The notes: generated from the letters alone by a model not told the origin. Shown: positions 24,411-33,170, counted from the stretch's first letter. The stretch is 42,976 nt of DNA from Clostridium sp. 1001270J_160509_D11 (GCF_015667935.1 NZ_JADPET010000001.1:1-42976), one strand, 5' to 3'. A program made the numbers and translations.

Positions 24411-25925
24411 TTATGCTAAAACAGTTAAATATTTTGATTTATCAACAGTTACGTTTGTATTATTTTTAAAGTAATCTATTATTATATCAGGCATTTCCAT
24501 TAAGATTTCTTTTACAACTTTACATTCTGTGTAGAATTCGTATCCACCAGCACCGCTAGCTCTGTAGTTATTCATAACTAATTTAAGAGTAGTGTCGTGA
24601 TCTAATTCTTTCCCATTATAAACTATAGAAGTTACTCTGTTTCCTACTTCTTTTGTTATGTCAAATATGTAGTTTAAGTTAGCGAAATAATCGTAGTTAT
24701 AATGCTCAACTTTAGGTTTTAAGAATCTATCAGATATAGTTACTTCACCGTCTTTGAAGTCGAAGTAGCTAGCACATCTTTCTAAAGCAAGCTCTAAGTA
24801 TTTTCTGTTAACTTCGTATACTACTAATGTATTTGGGTACGGGTAAGTCGACATTATATCTCTTACAGTTACGTTTTTCTCGAACCCTTTTATAACATTT
24901 GCAAAAGAAGTACAAGCAATGTCAGCACCACTTTCACTTAATTGGATTTGGTTTATAAAGTTAGCAAGAGATGAACCGTTTAAAGCCATGTCTAAGTGAG
25001 CTGAAGGTTGTAACTCTGTATCTAAGAACCCGACTGGAGTATCAAGCCACTGTTGAACTTTTTCTTCTAGAGGTAAGAATTTATCGTACATTTCCTTGTT
25101 AGGGCTAAGCTCAACATCTATTAATTTTGAAGTTACGTTTTGGATTTGATCGTTGTCAAATTCTAAGTTTAACTCTATGAATTTACTTCCGTTGTGTGGA
25201 GTTTGAACTATATGAGTACCATGTAAGTCTATATCAGATATCTCCATGTGTTGGTGACCAGTTAATAATAAATCAAACCCAAGTTCATTACATATTTTAT
25301 ATGCTATATTTTCTTTAGTTTCGCTTAGTTTTTTGTGAGATTCTAAGTCGTACTCAAACCCACCATGATAAACACCTATTAAAACATCAACATTTCCTTT
25401 TAATTCATCATAATAAGGTTTTATAGATGATATAGTATCGTTTATAGTGAAGTTAGCTAAGTTTTCAGCTCTCTCCCAAATATTTATAAAATCAGTAGTA
25501 AATCCTATGATACCAACTTTTAATCCGTTCTCTAAAGTTTTTATATCGTAAGGGAATATACCAAGTTCGTTTGTTTTATCATCTACATTTGCACATAAAC
25601 ACTTAGCGTCTAAGTTGCAAAGGTATTTTTTAAGATAATCAAATCCGTAGTTAAAGTCGTGGTTACCAAGAGTTATATAGTCGTATCCAGCTTTATTGAA
25701 TATAGTAGCTATTGGATGAACATCAAACTCAGCAGTACTAAGGTAGTTTGTGAAAGGAGAACCTTGGATAGTATCTCCAGCATCTATTATTAATGTATTA
25801 CCGTCTTTTTCAAATTGATTTATTATGTTTAATAGACCTATGTTTTTTTGAGATCTATCAACATAATCAGTAGGGTATACATAACCATGTAAATCCGATG
25901 TAAAATATATTTTTAAATTTTTCAT
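24411..25925 (-). CDS. 5'-nucleotidase/2',3'-cyclic phosphodiesterase family metallophosphatase
   Basis: A 504-aa two-domain hydrolase. The N-terminal metallophosphatase domain carries the metal motifs TSDLHGYVYP (residues 9-18), DAGDTIQGSPF, TLGNHDFNYG and LTGHQHMEI. The C-terminal 5'-nucleotidase domain contains the substrate-binding YRASGAGGYEFY. Relatives release phosphate from nucleotides, cyclic nucleotides or UDP-sugars. Unlike UshA there is no signal peptide, so it should act in the cytoplasm. RBS AGAGGTG precedes ATG 25925 on the minus strand. Converging with a phosphonate-type transporter, it may share a role in phosphorus supply (inference). Confidence 0.9.
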   Translation of the reverse strand: MKNLKIYFTSDLHGYVYPTDYVDRSQKNIGLLNIINQFEKDGNTLIIDAGDTIQGSPFTNYLSTAEFDVHPIATIFNKAGYDYITLGNHDFNYGFDYLKKYLCNLDAKCLCANVDDKTNELGIFPYDIKTLENGLKVGIIGFTTDFINIWERAENLANFTINDTISSIKPYYDELKGNVDVLIGVYHGGFEYDLESHKKLSETKENIAYKICNELGFDLLLTGHQHMEISDIDLHGTHIVQTPHNGSKFIELNLEFDNDQIQNVTSKLIDVELSPNKEMYDKFLPLEEKVQQWLDTPVGFLDTELQPSAHLDMALNGSSLANFINQIQLSESGADIACTSFANVIKGFEKNVTVRDIMSTYPYPNTLVVYEVNRKYLELALERCASYFDFKDGEVTISDRFLKPKVEHYNYDYFANLNYIFDITKEVGNRVTSIVYNGKELDHDTTLKLVMNNYRASGAGGYEFYTECKVVKEILMEMPDIIIDYFKNNTNVTVDKSKYLTVLA

Positions 25926-26094
25926 TGTGACACCTCTTTAATTGTTAATCCGTATATTTATATTACCTCAAAATCTTCATTTTATAAAGATAGTTATTTA
26001 ATTTCATATACGTTACATATTGAAATTTTAATATTAAACCATAGAAAAGCAAAACAAATAATAATTAAAATATTGAAGTATTAGGAGAATGAAT

Positions 26095-26736
26095 ATGAAC
26101 AGAAAAAGAATAACAAAAAAAGCAACATTAGCATTAGTAGCGATGATGACAGTAACATCAGTAGTAGGATGTTCACAGTCAAATAACTCAAACAAAAATC
26201 AACAAGGCTCAAATCAAAAGACTGAACAAAAAACAGAACAAAAAACAGATAAAAATACAAACTCAAGTTTATCATCTAGCACAATATTTAAAGATATGAA
26301 AACTACAGATATAGATGGAAACAAGGTGGATAAATCTATATTCTCAAAATATAAACTGACTATGGTCAATGTTTGGAACACAGGCTGCAGCCCATGTATA
26401 TCAGAAATACCAACATTAGATAGATTAAACAAAGAATATAGAGAAAAAGGAGTTTCGATAAAAGGTATGTTGCTAGAATCGGGAATTGGATTAACTGATG
26501 AAGAAAAAGCTACAGCAAAAGAAATATTATCAAAAGCAAATGCAACTTATCAACAATTAACAGTTACAAAAGATATGGTAGAAAAAGATGATACATTGCT
26601 TTTACAAGCATTCCCAACAACATTCTTTATAGATAAAGATGGAAATATCGTTGATAGTATAGAAGGTTCTAATGATTATGATGGCTGGAAAGCAAAAATA
26701 GATGAAGTATTAAAGAAGGTAGAAGCAAATGAATAA
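26095..26736 (+). CDS. TlpA/ResA-like thioredoxin-fold lipoprotein
   Basis: A 213-aa secreted redox protein. The signal peptide ends in the lipobox VVGC (Cys 26), followed by a Ser/Asn/Gln/Lys-rich linker with EQKTEQKTDK repeats, then a thioredoxin-like domain with the CxxC active site in WNTGCSPCISEIP (Cys 98 and 101) and the cis-Pro in QAFPTTFFIDKDG. It should act outside the membrane as a thiol-disulfide reductase. I chose ATG 26095 (7 bases after AGGAG 26083-26087) over the ATG at 26089. The next small gene overlaps its stop by 8 bases, and a NapH-like ferredoxin follows, so a membrane electron relay is likely. Confidence 0.92.
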   Translation: MNRKRITKKATLALVAMMTVTSVVGCSQSNNSNKNQQGSNQKTEQKTEQKTDKNTNSSLSSSTIFKDMKTTDIDGNKVDKSIFSKYKLTMVNVWNTGCSPCISEIPTLDRLNKEYREKGVSIKGMLLESGIGLTDEEKATAKEILSKANATYQQLTVTKDMVEKDDTLLLQAFPTTFFIDKDGNIVDSIEGSNDYDGWKAKIDEVLKKVEANE

Positions 26737-26878
26737 TATTATTAAAAAAAATAAAGTAGGTTTAGCAATATTTATTGCAGGGATGCTTTTTGTATCTCTT
26801 GGAATTCACAGACAAGAACATAAAGTTGTGTCAAAGAAATCAAATATTATATGTCTTGAATGTATAGGAATTGGATAG
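26729..26878 (+). CDS. CD1871A-family CxxC small membrane protein, 49 aa
   Basis: ATG 26729 overlaps the end of the thioredoxin gene. The product has one transmembrane helix (about residues 10-26, VGLAIFIAGMLFVSLGI), a basic loop, and the C-terminal ICLECIGIG with a CxxC pair. This matches the CD1871A-type CXXC-motif proteins found beside TlpA-like and 4Fe-4S proteins in clostridia (recognised from memory). It probably passes electrons or a thiol state between the membrane ferredoxin and the lipoprotein. It is shorter than usual gene-calling limits and easy to miss. Confidence 0.8.
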   Translation: MNNIIKKNKVGLAIFIAGMLFVSLGIHRQEHKVVSKKSNIICLECIGIG

Positions 26879-26886
26879 GTGATAGT

Positions 26887-27804
26887 ATGGATTTAATAAG
26901 AAAGATAAAGTCAAACCTGAGGCTAACCGTTCAAATAGTGTTTACTGCATTGACTAATGGATACTTTTTGGGCTTTGCAAAAGGGAAGATATATCAAGGT
27001 GATAGTAAACAACTATGTGTACCTGGGCTGAATTGTTATTCATGCCCAGGGGCGATAGGGTCTTGTCCAATAGGTTCTTTACAGGCCGTATTGGGAAGTA
27101 GAAATTTTAAATTTTCATTTTATATAATAGGATTTTTAATGATGGTTGGAGCGTTTGTAGGAAGATTTGTGTGTGGATGGCTATGTCCATTTGGATTAGT
27201 ACAAGACTTGCTTTACAAAATTCCATTTATTAAAAAAATTAAAAAGGTGCCTTTGGATAAGCCATTAAGATATCTTAAATATGTTATATTAGTAGTATTT
27301 GTAATTATAATGCCACTTACACTGACAAACTTTGCAGGAGAGGGTAATCCTTGGTTTTGCAAATTAATTTGTCCATCAGGAACATTGCTTGGAGGGGTAC
27401 CTCTAGTATCAATGAACAGTTCACTTAGAAAAATAATTGGACCATTGTTTACTTGGAAGATGTTTATATTAGTGAGTGTTGTTATATTATCAATAAAAAT
27501 TTATAGACCGTTTTGTAAATACTTATGTCCATTAGGTGCTATATATGGGCTATTCAACAAATATTCTCTTTATAAATATGAAATTGATGAAGACAAATGT
27601 ACAAAATGTGGATTATGTGAGCGAAAATGTGACATGAATGTCGCAGTATACAAAACCCCAAACAGTGCGGAATGTATAAGATGTGGAAAATGTATAAAAG
27701 TTTGCCCAAGAGGAGCTATAAAAACTACATTTACAAAAACAAAAGAAGCAGCTTGTAATTCAAAATGTTCTGGATGTAAGTCAAATTGTGCAAGCAAAAA
27801 TTAA
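26887..27804 (+). CDS. NapH/YccM-like membrane polyferredoxin
   Basis: A 305-aa membrane iron-sulfur protein. Hydrophobic helices alternate with cysteine motifs CYSCPGAIGSCPIG, CGWLCPFG and CKYLCPLG (the NapH/NosR-type CxxxCP pairs), then two cytoplasmic 4Fe-4S motifs CTKCGLCERKC and CIRCGKCIKVCP. An unusual Cys-rich tail (ACNSKCSGCKSNCASKN) adds four cysteines. It should carry electrons from cytoplasmic ferredoxin across the membrane to the lipoprotein encoded upstream. ATG 26887 is preferred because AGGTGA lies at 26877-26882; an in-frame ATG at 26860 would overlap the previous gene. A two-component system follows. Confidence 0.88.
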   Translation: MDLIRKIKSNLRLTVQIVFTALTNGYFLGFAKGKIYQGDSKQLCVPGLNCYSCPGAIGSCPIGSLQAVLGSRNFKFSFYIIGFLMMVGAFVGRFVCGWLCPFGLVQDLLYKIPFIKKIKKVPLDKPLRYLKYVILVVFVIIMPLTLTNFAGEGNPWFCKLICPSGTLLGGVPLVSMNSSLRKIIGPLFTWKMFILVSVVILSIKIYRPFCKYLCPLGAIYGLFNKYSLYKYEIDEDKCTKCGLCERKCDMNVAVYKTPNSAECIRCGKCIKVCPRGAIKTTFTKTKEAACNSKCSGCKSNCASKN

Positions 27805-27861
27805 TAAAAGCCTTTAAGTTTAAATTAAAACATAAAAAAGATATTTAATATAATATTTAAA

Positions 27862-27877
27862 TTATAGTATACTATAA
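27862..27877. promoter_or_regulatory. 16-bp perfect palindrome before the response-regulator gene
   Basis: TTATAGTATACTATAA is a perfect palindrome containing a TATACT -10-like element in both directions, about 33 bases before the response-regulator start. It could be promoter, operator or both. Confidence 0.4.
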
Positions 27878-27909
27878 AATATAATTAAAAGATGATGAGG
27901 TTGAAAAAA

Positions 27910-28575
27910 GTGAGCACAAAAATATTAATAGTAGAAGACGAGATAGATATAAGAGAAGGGATAAGTGAATATTTATCCGAAGTTGGATATGATGTTATGG
28001 TTGCTGAAGATGGGCAAGAAGGTATCGACTTATTCAAATCAAATGAATTTGATTTAGTTTTATTGGATATAATGCTACCAAAAATAAATGGGTTTGGTGT
28101 ATTGAGCCAAATAAGAGAAATAAGTGATGTTCCTGTTATGATGCTTACTGCAATGACTGATGATTACAGTCAAATCATGAGTTTTAATGAAAAAGCCGAT
28201 GATTATATAACAAAACCATTTTCGGTTGTAGTACTTCACAAAAGAATTGAAGCTTTGCAAAGACGTATCCAAGGAAGACAACAAAATAACAAATGGATTT
28301 ATAAAGATGTTGAGGTGGATTTTTTAGGATTTTGTGCAAAGAAAGATAATAATCCAGTAGATTTAAAACCAAAGGAAATAAAGTTATTGGAATTATTAAT
28401 TAAGCACAAAAACCAGGTGCTAACAAGAAATCAAATGTTAGATAGTCTTTGGGAAATAGACGAGGCTCCAGCTGATCGTGTTATTGATGTATATATTAAA
28501 AATCTTAGAAAAAAACTAGATTTAGATTGTATTACAACTGTAAAAGGTATTGGGTATAAGTTTGAGGATAAGTAA
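27910..28575 (+). CDS. OmpR/PhoB-family response regulator
   Basis: A 221-aa DNA-binding response regulator. The receiver domain has the acidic pair (VEDE), the phospho-acceptor Asp in VLLDIMLP (about residue 53), the Thr in MLTAMTDD and the Lys in DYITKPFS. The C-terminal winged helix is visible (LKPKEIKLLELLIKHKNQVLTRNQMLDSLW, VDVYIKNLRKKLD-like, TVKGIGYKFE). The start is ambiguous: GTG 27910 fits GATGAGG (27894-27900), while ATG 27892 would add six residues. The kinase start overlaps its stop by one base. Confidence 0.92.
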   Translation: MSTKILIVEDEIDIREGISEYLSEVGYDVMVAEDGQEGIDLFKSNEFDLVLLDIMLPKINGFGVLSQIREISDVPVMMLTAMTDDYSQIMSFNEKADDYITKPFSVVVLHKRIEALQRRIQGRQQNNKWIYKDVEVDFLGFCAKKDNNPVDLKPKEIKLLELLIKHKNQVLTRNQMLDSLWEIDEAPADRVIDVYIKNLRKKLDLDCITTVKGIGYKFEDK

Positions 28576-30035
28576 TGAAAAAGATGAAACTATTCCAAAA
28601 AACATACCTATTTACAGTTGGGCTGATGGCAATTATCATCATAATTTCTCACACTTTATTGTATATGCTTTTGCCGAGTTTTTATACTAATAAAAAGCAG
28701 CAAGATTTAGACAACATAAGCTATCAATTAACAGAGCAATTACAAAATAATAATTCAAATAAGAGCGATGAAATAGCTAAGAAATTTGCTGATATGCATA
28801 ATATAAATATACTGTTGAGTGTAAATGGAAAAAATAAAGTATATGAAGGAATTAAAAGTTGTGATATATATATAAACCCAGATGCTTTAGATGAACAGTC
28901 GCTAGTTATCGACAATAAAACGGATTTTATAGAAGATAATAAGAAATCAAATTCAACAGAAGTTAAAAATGATTTTCTAAAAATTAGTGATTCATCATTA
29001 CTTTACACTAAAAAGTTAAAGACAAAAGATAACGTAGATGCATCAATAAAAGTTGCTATGGATTTACAATATCTCCAAGAAGCGAGAAGTGTAGTATTTA
29101 TGATATTACCATATTCTATCGGTATAAGTCTTATTATTTCATTATTTGCATCATATATATATACAAAAAAAATAACAAAACCAATAAAACAAATTTGTGA
29201 CGTTACAAAAGAGATGCAAGTATTAAAAGAAGATGCGTATTGTGATATTAACACTGGAGATGAGATAGAGCTTTTAGCGACAAATATAAATAGTTTATAT
29301 AAAAATTTATTAGATACGATTGACTCTTTGAAAGAGGAAATTGAAAATGTGAGTAAATCGGAAAAAAGCAAGGTAGACTTCTTAAGAAGTGCCTCTCACG
29401 AATTAAAAACACCTCTTATGAGCATACATATAATGCTTGAAAATATGATTTTGAATATCGGGAAGTATAAAAATCATGATGTTTATCTCCCAAAATGTCA
29501 AGAAGCTGTTGTTAATTTAAGTAGTATGGTTCAAGAGATACTAGACACATCTAGACTTAACTCTTTGAACGGCGAAAAAGAATTGAAAGAAGTAGATTTA
29601 AAAATATTGATAGAAAGTATTATTGAGCCATATAAAATTATCGCAAAATCAAAAAAAATCAATATGAACATAGATTATTCAAACTCATTAAATATAAATA
29701 CTGATAAATCAATGTTAAAAAAGGCATTATCGAATATTATATCTAATGCAGTGAATTATACCGATAATGGAAAAAATATAAATATATATTTTGAAAAAAA
29801 TTCATTAATAATAGAAAATGAGTGTAAACCAATAGAACAAAATCATCTAGATCATATATTCGAGGCGTTTTATAGGGCGGAATTTGACAGAAATAAAAAC
29901 ACTGGTGGAAATGGGTTGGGACTTTATATTGTTCAACAAATTCTAAAAACTTTAAATATCTCACACTCATTTGAAAGTGTGCAAAATGGTATGAAATTTA
30001 CGATTAATTTTGAAGAAAATAACTTAATATGTTAA
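28575..30035 (+). CDS. membrane sensor histidine kinase
   Basis: A 486-aa kinase partner of the preceding regulator (TAATG overlap). Two transmembrane helices (about residues 10-30 and 178-198) bound an extracytoplasmic sensor of about 145 residues. A HAMP-like linker follows, then the HisKA box SASHELKTPLMSIH with His 275, the N-box NIISNAVNYT and the ATP lid/G2 NTGGNGLGLYIVQQIL. The G1 box is weak (IENECKPIE in place of DNG-type), as in some Firmicute kinases. Its position behind the redox relay suggests it senses envelope redox or a small ligand (inference). Confidence 0.92.
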   Translation: MKKMKLFQKTYLFTVGLMAIIIIISHTLLYMLLPSFYTNKKQQDLDNISYQLTEQLQNNNSNKSDEIAKKFADMHNINILLSVNGKNKVYEGIKSCDIYINPDALDEQSLVIDNKTDFIEDNKKSNSTEVKNDFLKISDSSLLYTKKLKTKDNVDASIKVAMDLQYLQEARSVVFMILPYSIGISLIISLFASYIYTKKITKPIKQICDVTKEMQVLKEDAYCDINTGDEIELLATNINSLYKNLLDTIDSLKEEIENVSKSEKSKVDFLRSASHELKTPLMSIHIMLENMILNIGKYKNHDVYLPKCQEAVVNLSSMVQEILDTSRLNSLNGEKELKEVDLKILIESIIEPYKIIAKSKKINMNIDYSNSLNINTDKSMLKKALSNIISNAVNYTDNGKNINIYFEKNSLIIENECKPIEQNHLDHIFEAFYRAEFDRNKNTGGNGLGLYIVQQILKTLNISHSFESVQNGMKFTINFEENNLIC

Positions 30036-30067
30036 CAAAAAAGTAGGGGCTAAGCTCCTACTTTTTG
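30036..30067 (+). terminator. terminator after the histidine kinase gene
   Basis: AAAAAGTAGG pairs with CCTACTTTTT around GGCTAAGCT. Confidence 0.88.
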
Positions 30068-30263
30068 TGTTTGTATATAGATAAAATATAAAAATATTGA
30101 TAAAAATAAAAATCTAAAATAGTAAAGGAAATAATGAAAAATGTATTTAAATATATGGAAAAATACGAACTTTTTAATATATATGTTTTAATATATAAGT
30201 GGAAGTAGCATATTTTTTTCTTAAAAAATGATTTTTTTATTAATTAAACAACAAATTTTAATT

Positions 30264-30299
30264 TTTACAATTGTAAATTTAAAAGTTTTATAGTATACT
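30264..30299 (+). promoter_or_regulatory. promoter with overlapping palindrome for the NCS2 permease
   Basis: TTGTAA (30271-30276), a 17-base spacer and TATACT (30294-30299). The perfect 14-bp palindrome TTTACAATTGTAAA (30264-30277) covers the -35 box, a natural repressor position. The remaining 30068-30263 is A/T-rich with no gene. Confidence 0.6.
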
Positions 30300-30335
30300 A
30301 ATTTCATATTAAGTTTACACACATGAAAGGGACAC

Positions 30336-31685
30336 ATGATGGAAAAAAGAGAAAAAGTAGTTTCGAGTATTGCAAATATTTATAAATTAGATGGACGAGT
30401 GCCATTATCTAAGGCAATTCCTTTTGGATTACAACATATTCTTGCTATGTTCGTAGCCAATTTAACACCAATTATGATGATTGGTAGTGCGTCAGGAGTA
30501 GGATCAGAACAAATGACTATATTATTACAAAATGCGATGTTTATGGCGGGTATCGCAACTTTAATTCAGTTATATCCTATTGGAAGAATAGGGTCTAAAT
30601 TACCAATTGTTATGGGAGTTAGTTTTACATTCGTTACAATCTTATCTTATGTTGGAGCTCAATATGGCTATGGTGCTGTTGTAGGAGCAGTTATCGTAGG
30701 TGGTATCTTTGAAGGACTATTAGGATTATTGGCCAAATATTGGAGAAAAATAATAACACCAGTTGTTTCAGGTGTTGTCGTTACAACGATTGGCTATTCA
30801 TTATTAACTGTAGGTGTGCGCTCATTCGGAGGGGGTTACACTGAACATTTTGGTTCTTCACAAAATATCATGGTAGGAACAATCACATTAGTTGCTTGTC
30901 TTTTATTTAATATTTTTGCCAAATCATTTTGGAAGCAATTATCAGTTTTATTCGGATTATTTGTAGGATATGTAGTATCACTTTGTTTAGGAATGGTAGA
31001 TTTATCAGGAATTTTATCTAATGGAATTATAGCATTCCCTACAATTTTACCAGTTGCACCAGAATTCAATATAAATGCAATTATATCAGTATGTATTATA
31101 TTTATGGTTTCGGCTGCTGAAACAATCGGAGATACATCAGCAGTAGTTGCAAAAGGTTTAGACAGAGAAATAACAGAAAGAGAAATCTCAGGTTCACTTG
31201 CTTGTGATGGTTTTTCAAGTTCTATAACTGGTATATTTGGATGTCCACCAGTAACATCATTCAGCCAAAATGTTGGATTAGTTGCTATGACAAAAGTAGT
31301 AAATAGATTTACAATAATGACTGGAGCTATGTTTATGATACTTGCAGGATTTGTTCCACCAATCGGTGCATTTTTCAGCTCCATTCCAGAATCCGTGTTA
31401 GGTGGGTGTACACTTATGATGTTCGGGACAATAGTAGTTAGTGGTATAGAGATGCTTGCAAGAGCAGGTTTTACACAAAGAAATATCATAATTATAGCAC
31501 TATCTTTAGCTATAGGGATAGGATTTACTTCTGTTACAGAAGCAGAAATTTGGGCAATATTCCCTAAAATGATACAAGATATATTCAGCGGAAACTGTGT
31601 TGCAGTTGTGTTCGTTGTTTCAATTATTTTAAACTTACTACTTCCTAAAAATATGGAAATTGAGAAGTTGGCTGAAGCAGCTTAG
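30336..31685 (+). CDS. NCS2 uracil-xanthine permease family transporter
   Basis: A 449-aa nucleobase:cation symporter with about 12-14 membrane segments. Family landmarks: the TM1 QH pair in PFGLQHILAMFVANLTP, the TM8-region FMVSAAETIGDTSAV with its conserved Glu, GSLACDGFSSSITGIFGCPPVTSFSQNVGLVAMT (NAT signature QNxG), and the TM12 stretch GGCTLMMFGTIVVSGIEML. The FSQNVGLV form resembles xanthine/uric-acid permeases rather than uracil ones; substrate inferred. It stands alone between terminator and terminator, with a palindromic operator candidate at its promoter. Confidence 0.92.
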   Translation: MMEKREKVVSSIANIYKLDGRVPLSKAIPFGLQHILAMFVANLTPIMMIGSASGVGSEQMTILLQNAMFMAGIATLIQLYPIGRIGSKLPIVMGVSFTFVTILSYVGAQYGYGAVVGAVIVGGIFEGLLGLLAKYWRKIITPVVSGVVVTTIGYSLLTVGVRSFGGGYTEHFGSSQNIMVGTITLVACLLFNIFAKSFWKQLSVLFGLFVGYVVSLCLGMVDLSGILSNGIIAFPTILPVAPEFNINAIISVCIIFMVSAAETIGDTSAVVAKGLDREITEREISGSLACDGFSSSITGIFGCPPVTSFSQNVGLVAMTKVVNRFTIMTGAMFMILAGFVPPIGAFFSSIPESVLGGCTLMMFGTIVVSGIEMLARAGFTQRNIIIIALSLAIGIGFTSVTEAEIWAIFPKMIQDIFSGNCVAVVFVVSIILNLLLPKNMEIEKLAEAA

Positions 31686-31722
31686 GAAATAATTGAAGTA
31701 AAATAATAATAAATTAAAAGCA

Positions 31723-31765
31723 AAAGTGCTACAAAGTAGGTTATCTATTTTGTAGCATTTTTTTA
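31723..31765 (+). terminator. terminator after the NCS2 permease gene
   Basis: AAAAGTGCTACAAA pairs with TTTGTAGCATTTTT (one interior mismatch region) and ends in seven T's. Confidence 0.85.
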
Positions 31766-31906
31766 TAATGCATAGGAAATTGATAGCAGCTTTTAATGTT
31801 TCGATATCATCAGAAGCTCCCATTTCAGCACAAAGAGTTGCTATTTCATTTTCAAGTTTGGCTCCATTTCAACGTTTCCGTCGAATACGTATTTTTCAGG
31901 ATCCAT
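31766..31906 (-). pseudogene. short frameshifted gene remnant
   Basis: On the minus strand ATG 31906 begins MDPEKYVFDGNVEME; after a one-base disruption near 31860 the coding-like text goes on in another frame as KLENEIATLCAEMGASDDIE then TLKAAINF, ending near the terminator. Codon choice is typical of this genome and the peptide looks like the N-terminus of a real protein, but I do not recognise the family. There is no ribosome site. The rest of the gap 31907-32028 holds only the promoter side of the next gene. Confidence 0.5.
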
Positions 31907-32028
31907 TTTTTAGGGCTAATTTTAATTATTTAAAATTGGGATTTTAGATAATTCTTTATGCATAAATAATAAGCGATTTACAAAACATAAATAAGAATAT
32001 TATTTTACATAAAAAGGAGGATTTTAAC

Positions 32029-33015
32029 ATGTGTACAGCTTTGAGTTTATTAACATTTAAAAAAGAACATTTATTTGGAAGAAATATGGATTTGGAATAT
32101 ACATTTGGACAAAGACCAGTAGTAGTTCCTAGAAATTATGAATACGTAGACAAAGTTTCTGGTGAAAATAAAAAGATAAAATATGCGATTACTGGTATGG
32201 CATCAGTTATGGACAATCATCCACTATTTGCTGAGGCTATAAACGAAGAGGGGCTAGGTTGTGCTGGGCTTAACTTCCCTGATGCATATTGGGAAGAGGA
32301 TACTAAAGAAGGTATGGAAAATATGCCACCATATGACTTAATTCTTTGGATTACTGGTAATTTTGCAACTTTAGAAGAATTAAGACCATATTTAGATAAA
32401 ATCAATTTAGTTGCAAGACCTTTTGCTGAAAATGTTGGACTTCCAACACTTCACTGGATGGTTACTGATAAGACAGGAAAAGCAATCGTAATCGAAAAAA
32501 CTAAAGAAGGATTTAAAGTATATGAAAATAAAGTTGGTGTAATGACTAATGCACCATCATTTGATTGGCATATAACTAACTTACGTCAATATATGAATGC
32601 AACTCCAGTTCAACCGACATCTGCAAATTGGAGTGATTTAGAATTAACTCCGCTGGGATCTGCAACTGGTGGGATAGGACTTCCTGGCGATTTTTCATCA
32701 CCATCTAGATTTGTAAGAGTAGCATTTTTAAGAGCACAAATTCTTATGGAAGATATAGAAAACGACGGAATAATTGAATTTTTCCATATATTAAATAACG
32801 TAGCAATGGTAAAAGGTTCAGTAATAACTAAAGACGGAAAAGATGAAATAACTCAATACAGTTCTTGTATGAACCTTGAAAAAGGACTTTACTACTACAA
32901 GAGTTATAACAACAACCAAATAAACATGCTTGATATGCATAAAGAAGACTTAGATGGTAGCGAAATGAAGATATTCCCTTATAACGATATACAAGTTGTA
33001 AATACTTTAAACTAA
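32029..33015 (+). CDS. choloylglycine hydrolase family protein (bile salt hydrolase / penicillin V acylase)
   Basis: A 328-aa N-terminal nucleophile hydrolase. Removal of Met exposes the catalytic Cys2 (MCTALSL). The other family active-site residues are present: Arg18 and Asp21 (FGRNMD), Asn82 (AGLNFPD), Asn174 (MTNAPSFDWH) and Arg227 (SPSRFVR, within GGIGLPGDFSSPSRFVR). It hydrolyses amide bonds of glycine/taurine-conjugated bile salts, or of penicillin V-like or N-acyl-homoserine-lactone-like amides; the LPGD/SRFVR region and the AGLNFP segment favour the Gram-positive bile-salt hydrolase cluster. No signal peptide, so cytoplasmic. SD AAAGGAGG precedes ATG 32029. Suggests a gut habitat. 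Confidence 0.92.
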   Translation: MCTALSLLTFKKEHLFGRNMDLEYTFGQRPVVVPRNYEYVDKVSGENKKIKYAITGMASVMDNHPLFAEAINEEGLGCAGLNFPDAYWEEDTKEGMENMPPYDLILWITGNFATLEELRPYLDKINLVARPFAENVGLPTLHWMVTDKTGKAIVIEKTKEGFKVYENKVGVMTNAPSFDWHITNLRQYMNATPVQPTSANWSDLELTPLGSATGGIGLPGDFSSPSRFVRVAFLRAQILMEDIENDGIIEFFHILNNVAMVKGSVITKDGKDEITQYSSCMNLEKGLYYYKSYNNNQINMLDMHKEDLDGSEMKIFPYNDIQVVNTLN

Positions 33016-33170
33016 TAAAATAAATGTAAGTTTGAGATTAATAAAAAATATAACTTAATGAGATAAAATTTAATCCTAGTAAAAGATATAAACTAGAAAA
33101 ATAAATTTGCGATTGATAAATTAAAATATAATTGAATAAAATTTAGAATAATAGAAAAAATATATCATAT
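33016..33170. repeat. imperfect tandem duplication in A/T-rich spacer
   Basis: Two stretches of about 75 bases (about 33016-33091 and 33092-33165) share order and wording: ATAAAT..., GATTAATAAA or GATTGATAAATT, AATATAA, then ATAAAATTTA. The similarity is partial and the composition is very A/T-rich, so this is a tentative call. No gene is seen in 33016-33244. Confidence 0.35.

Noticed and set aside
30836-31489. A 217-codon antisense open frame within the NCS2 permease gene
   Set aside because: It lies wholly opposite a well-supported permease gene, has no ribosome site and encodes no recognisable domain; an antisense shadow.
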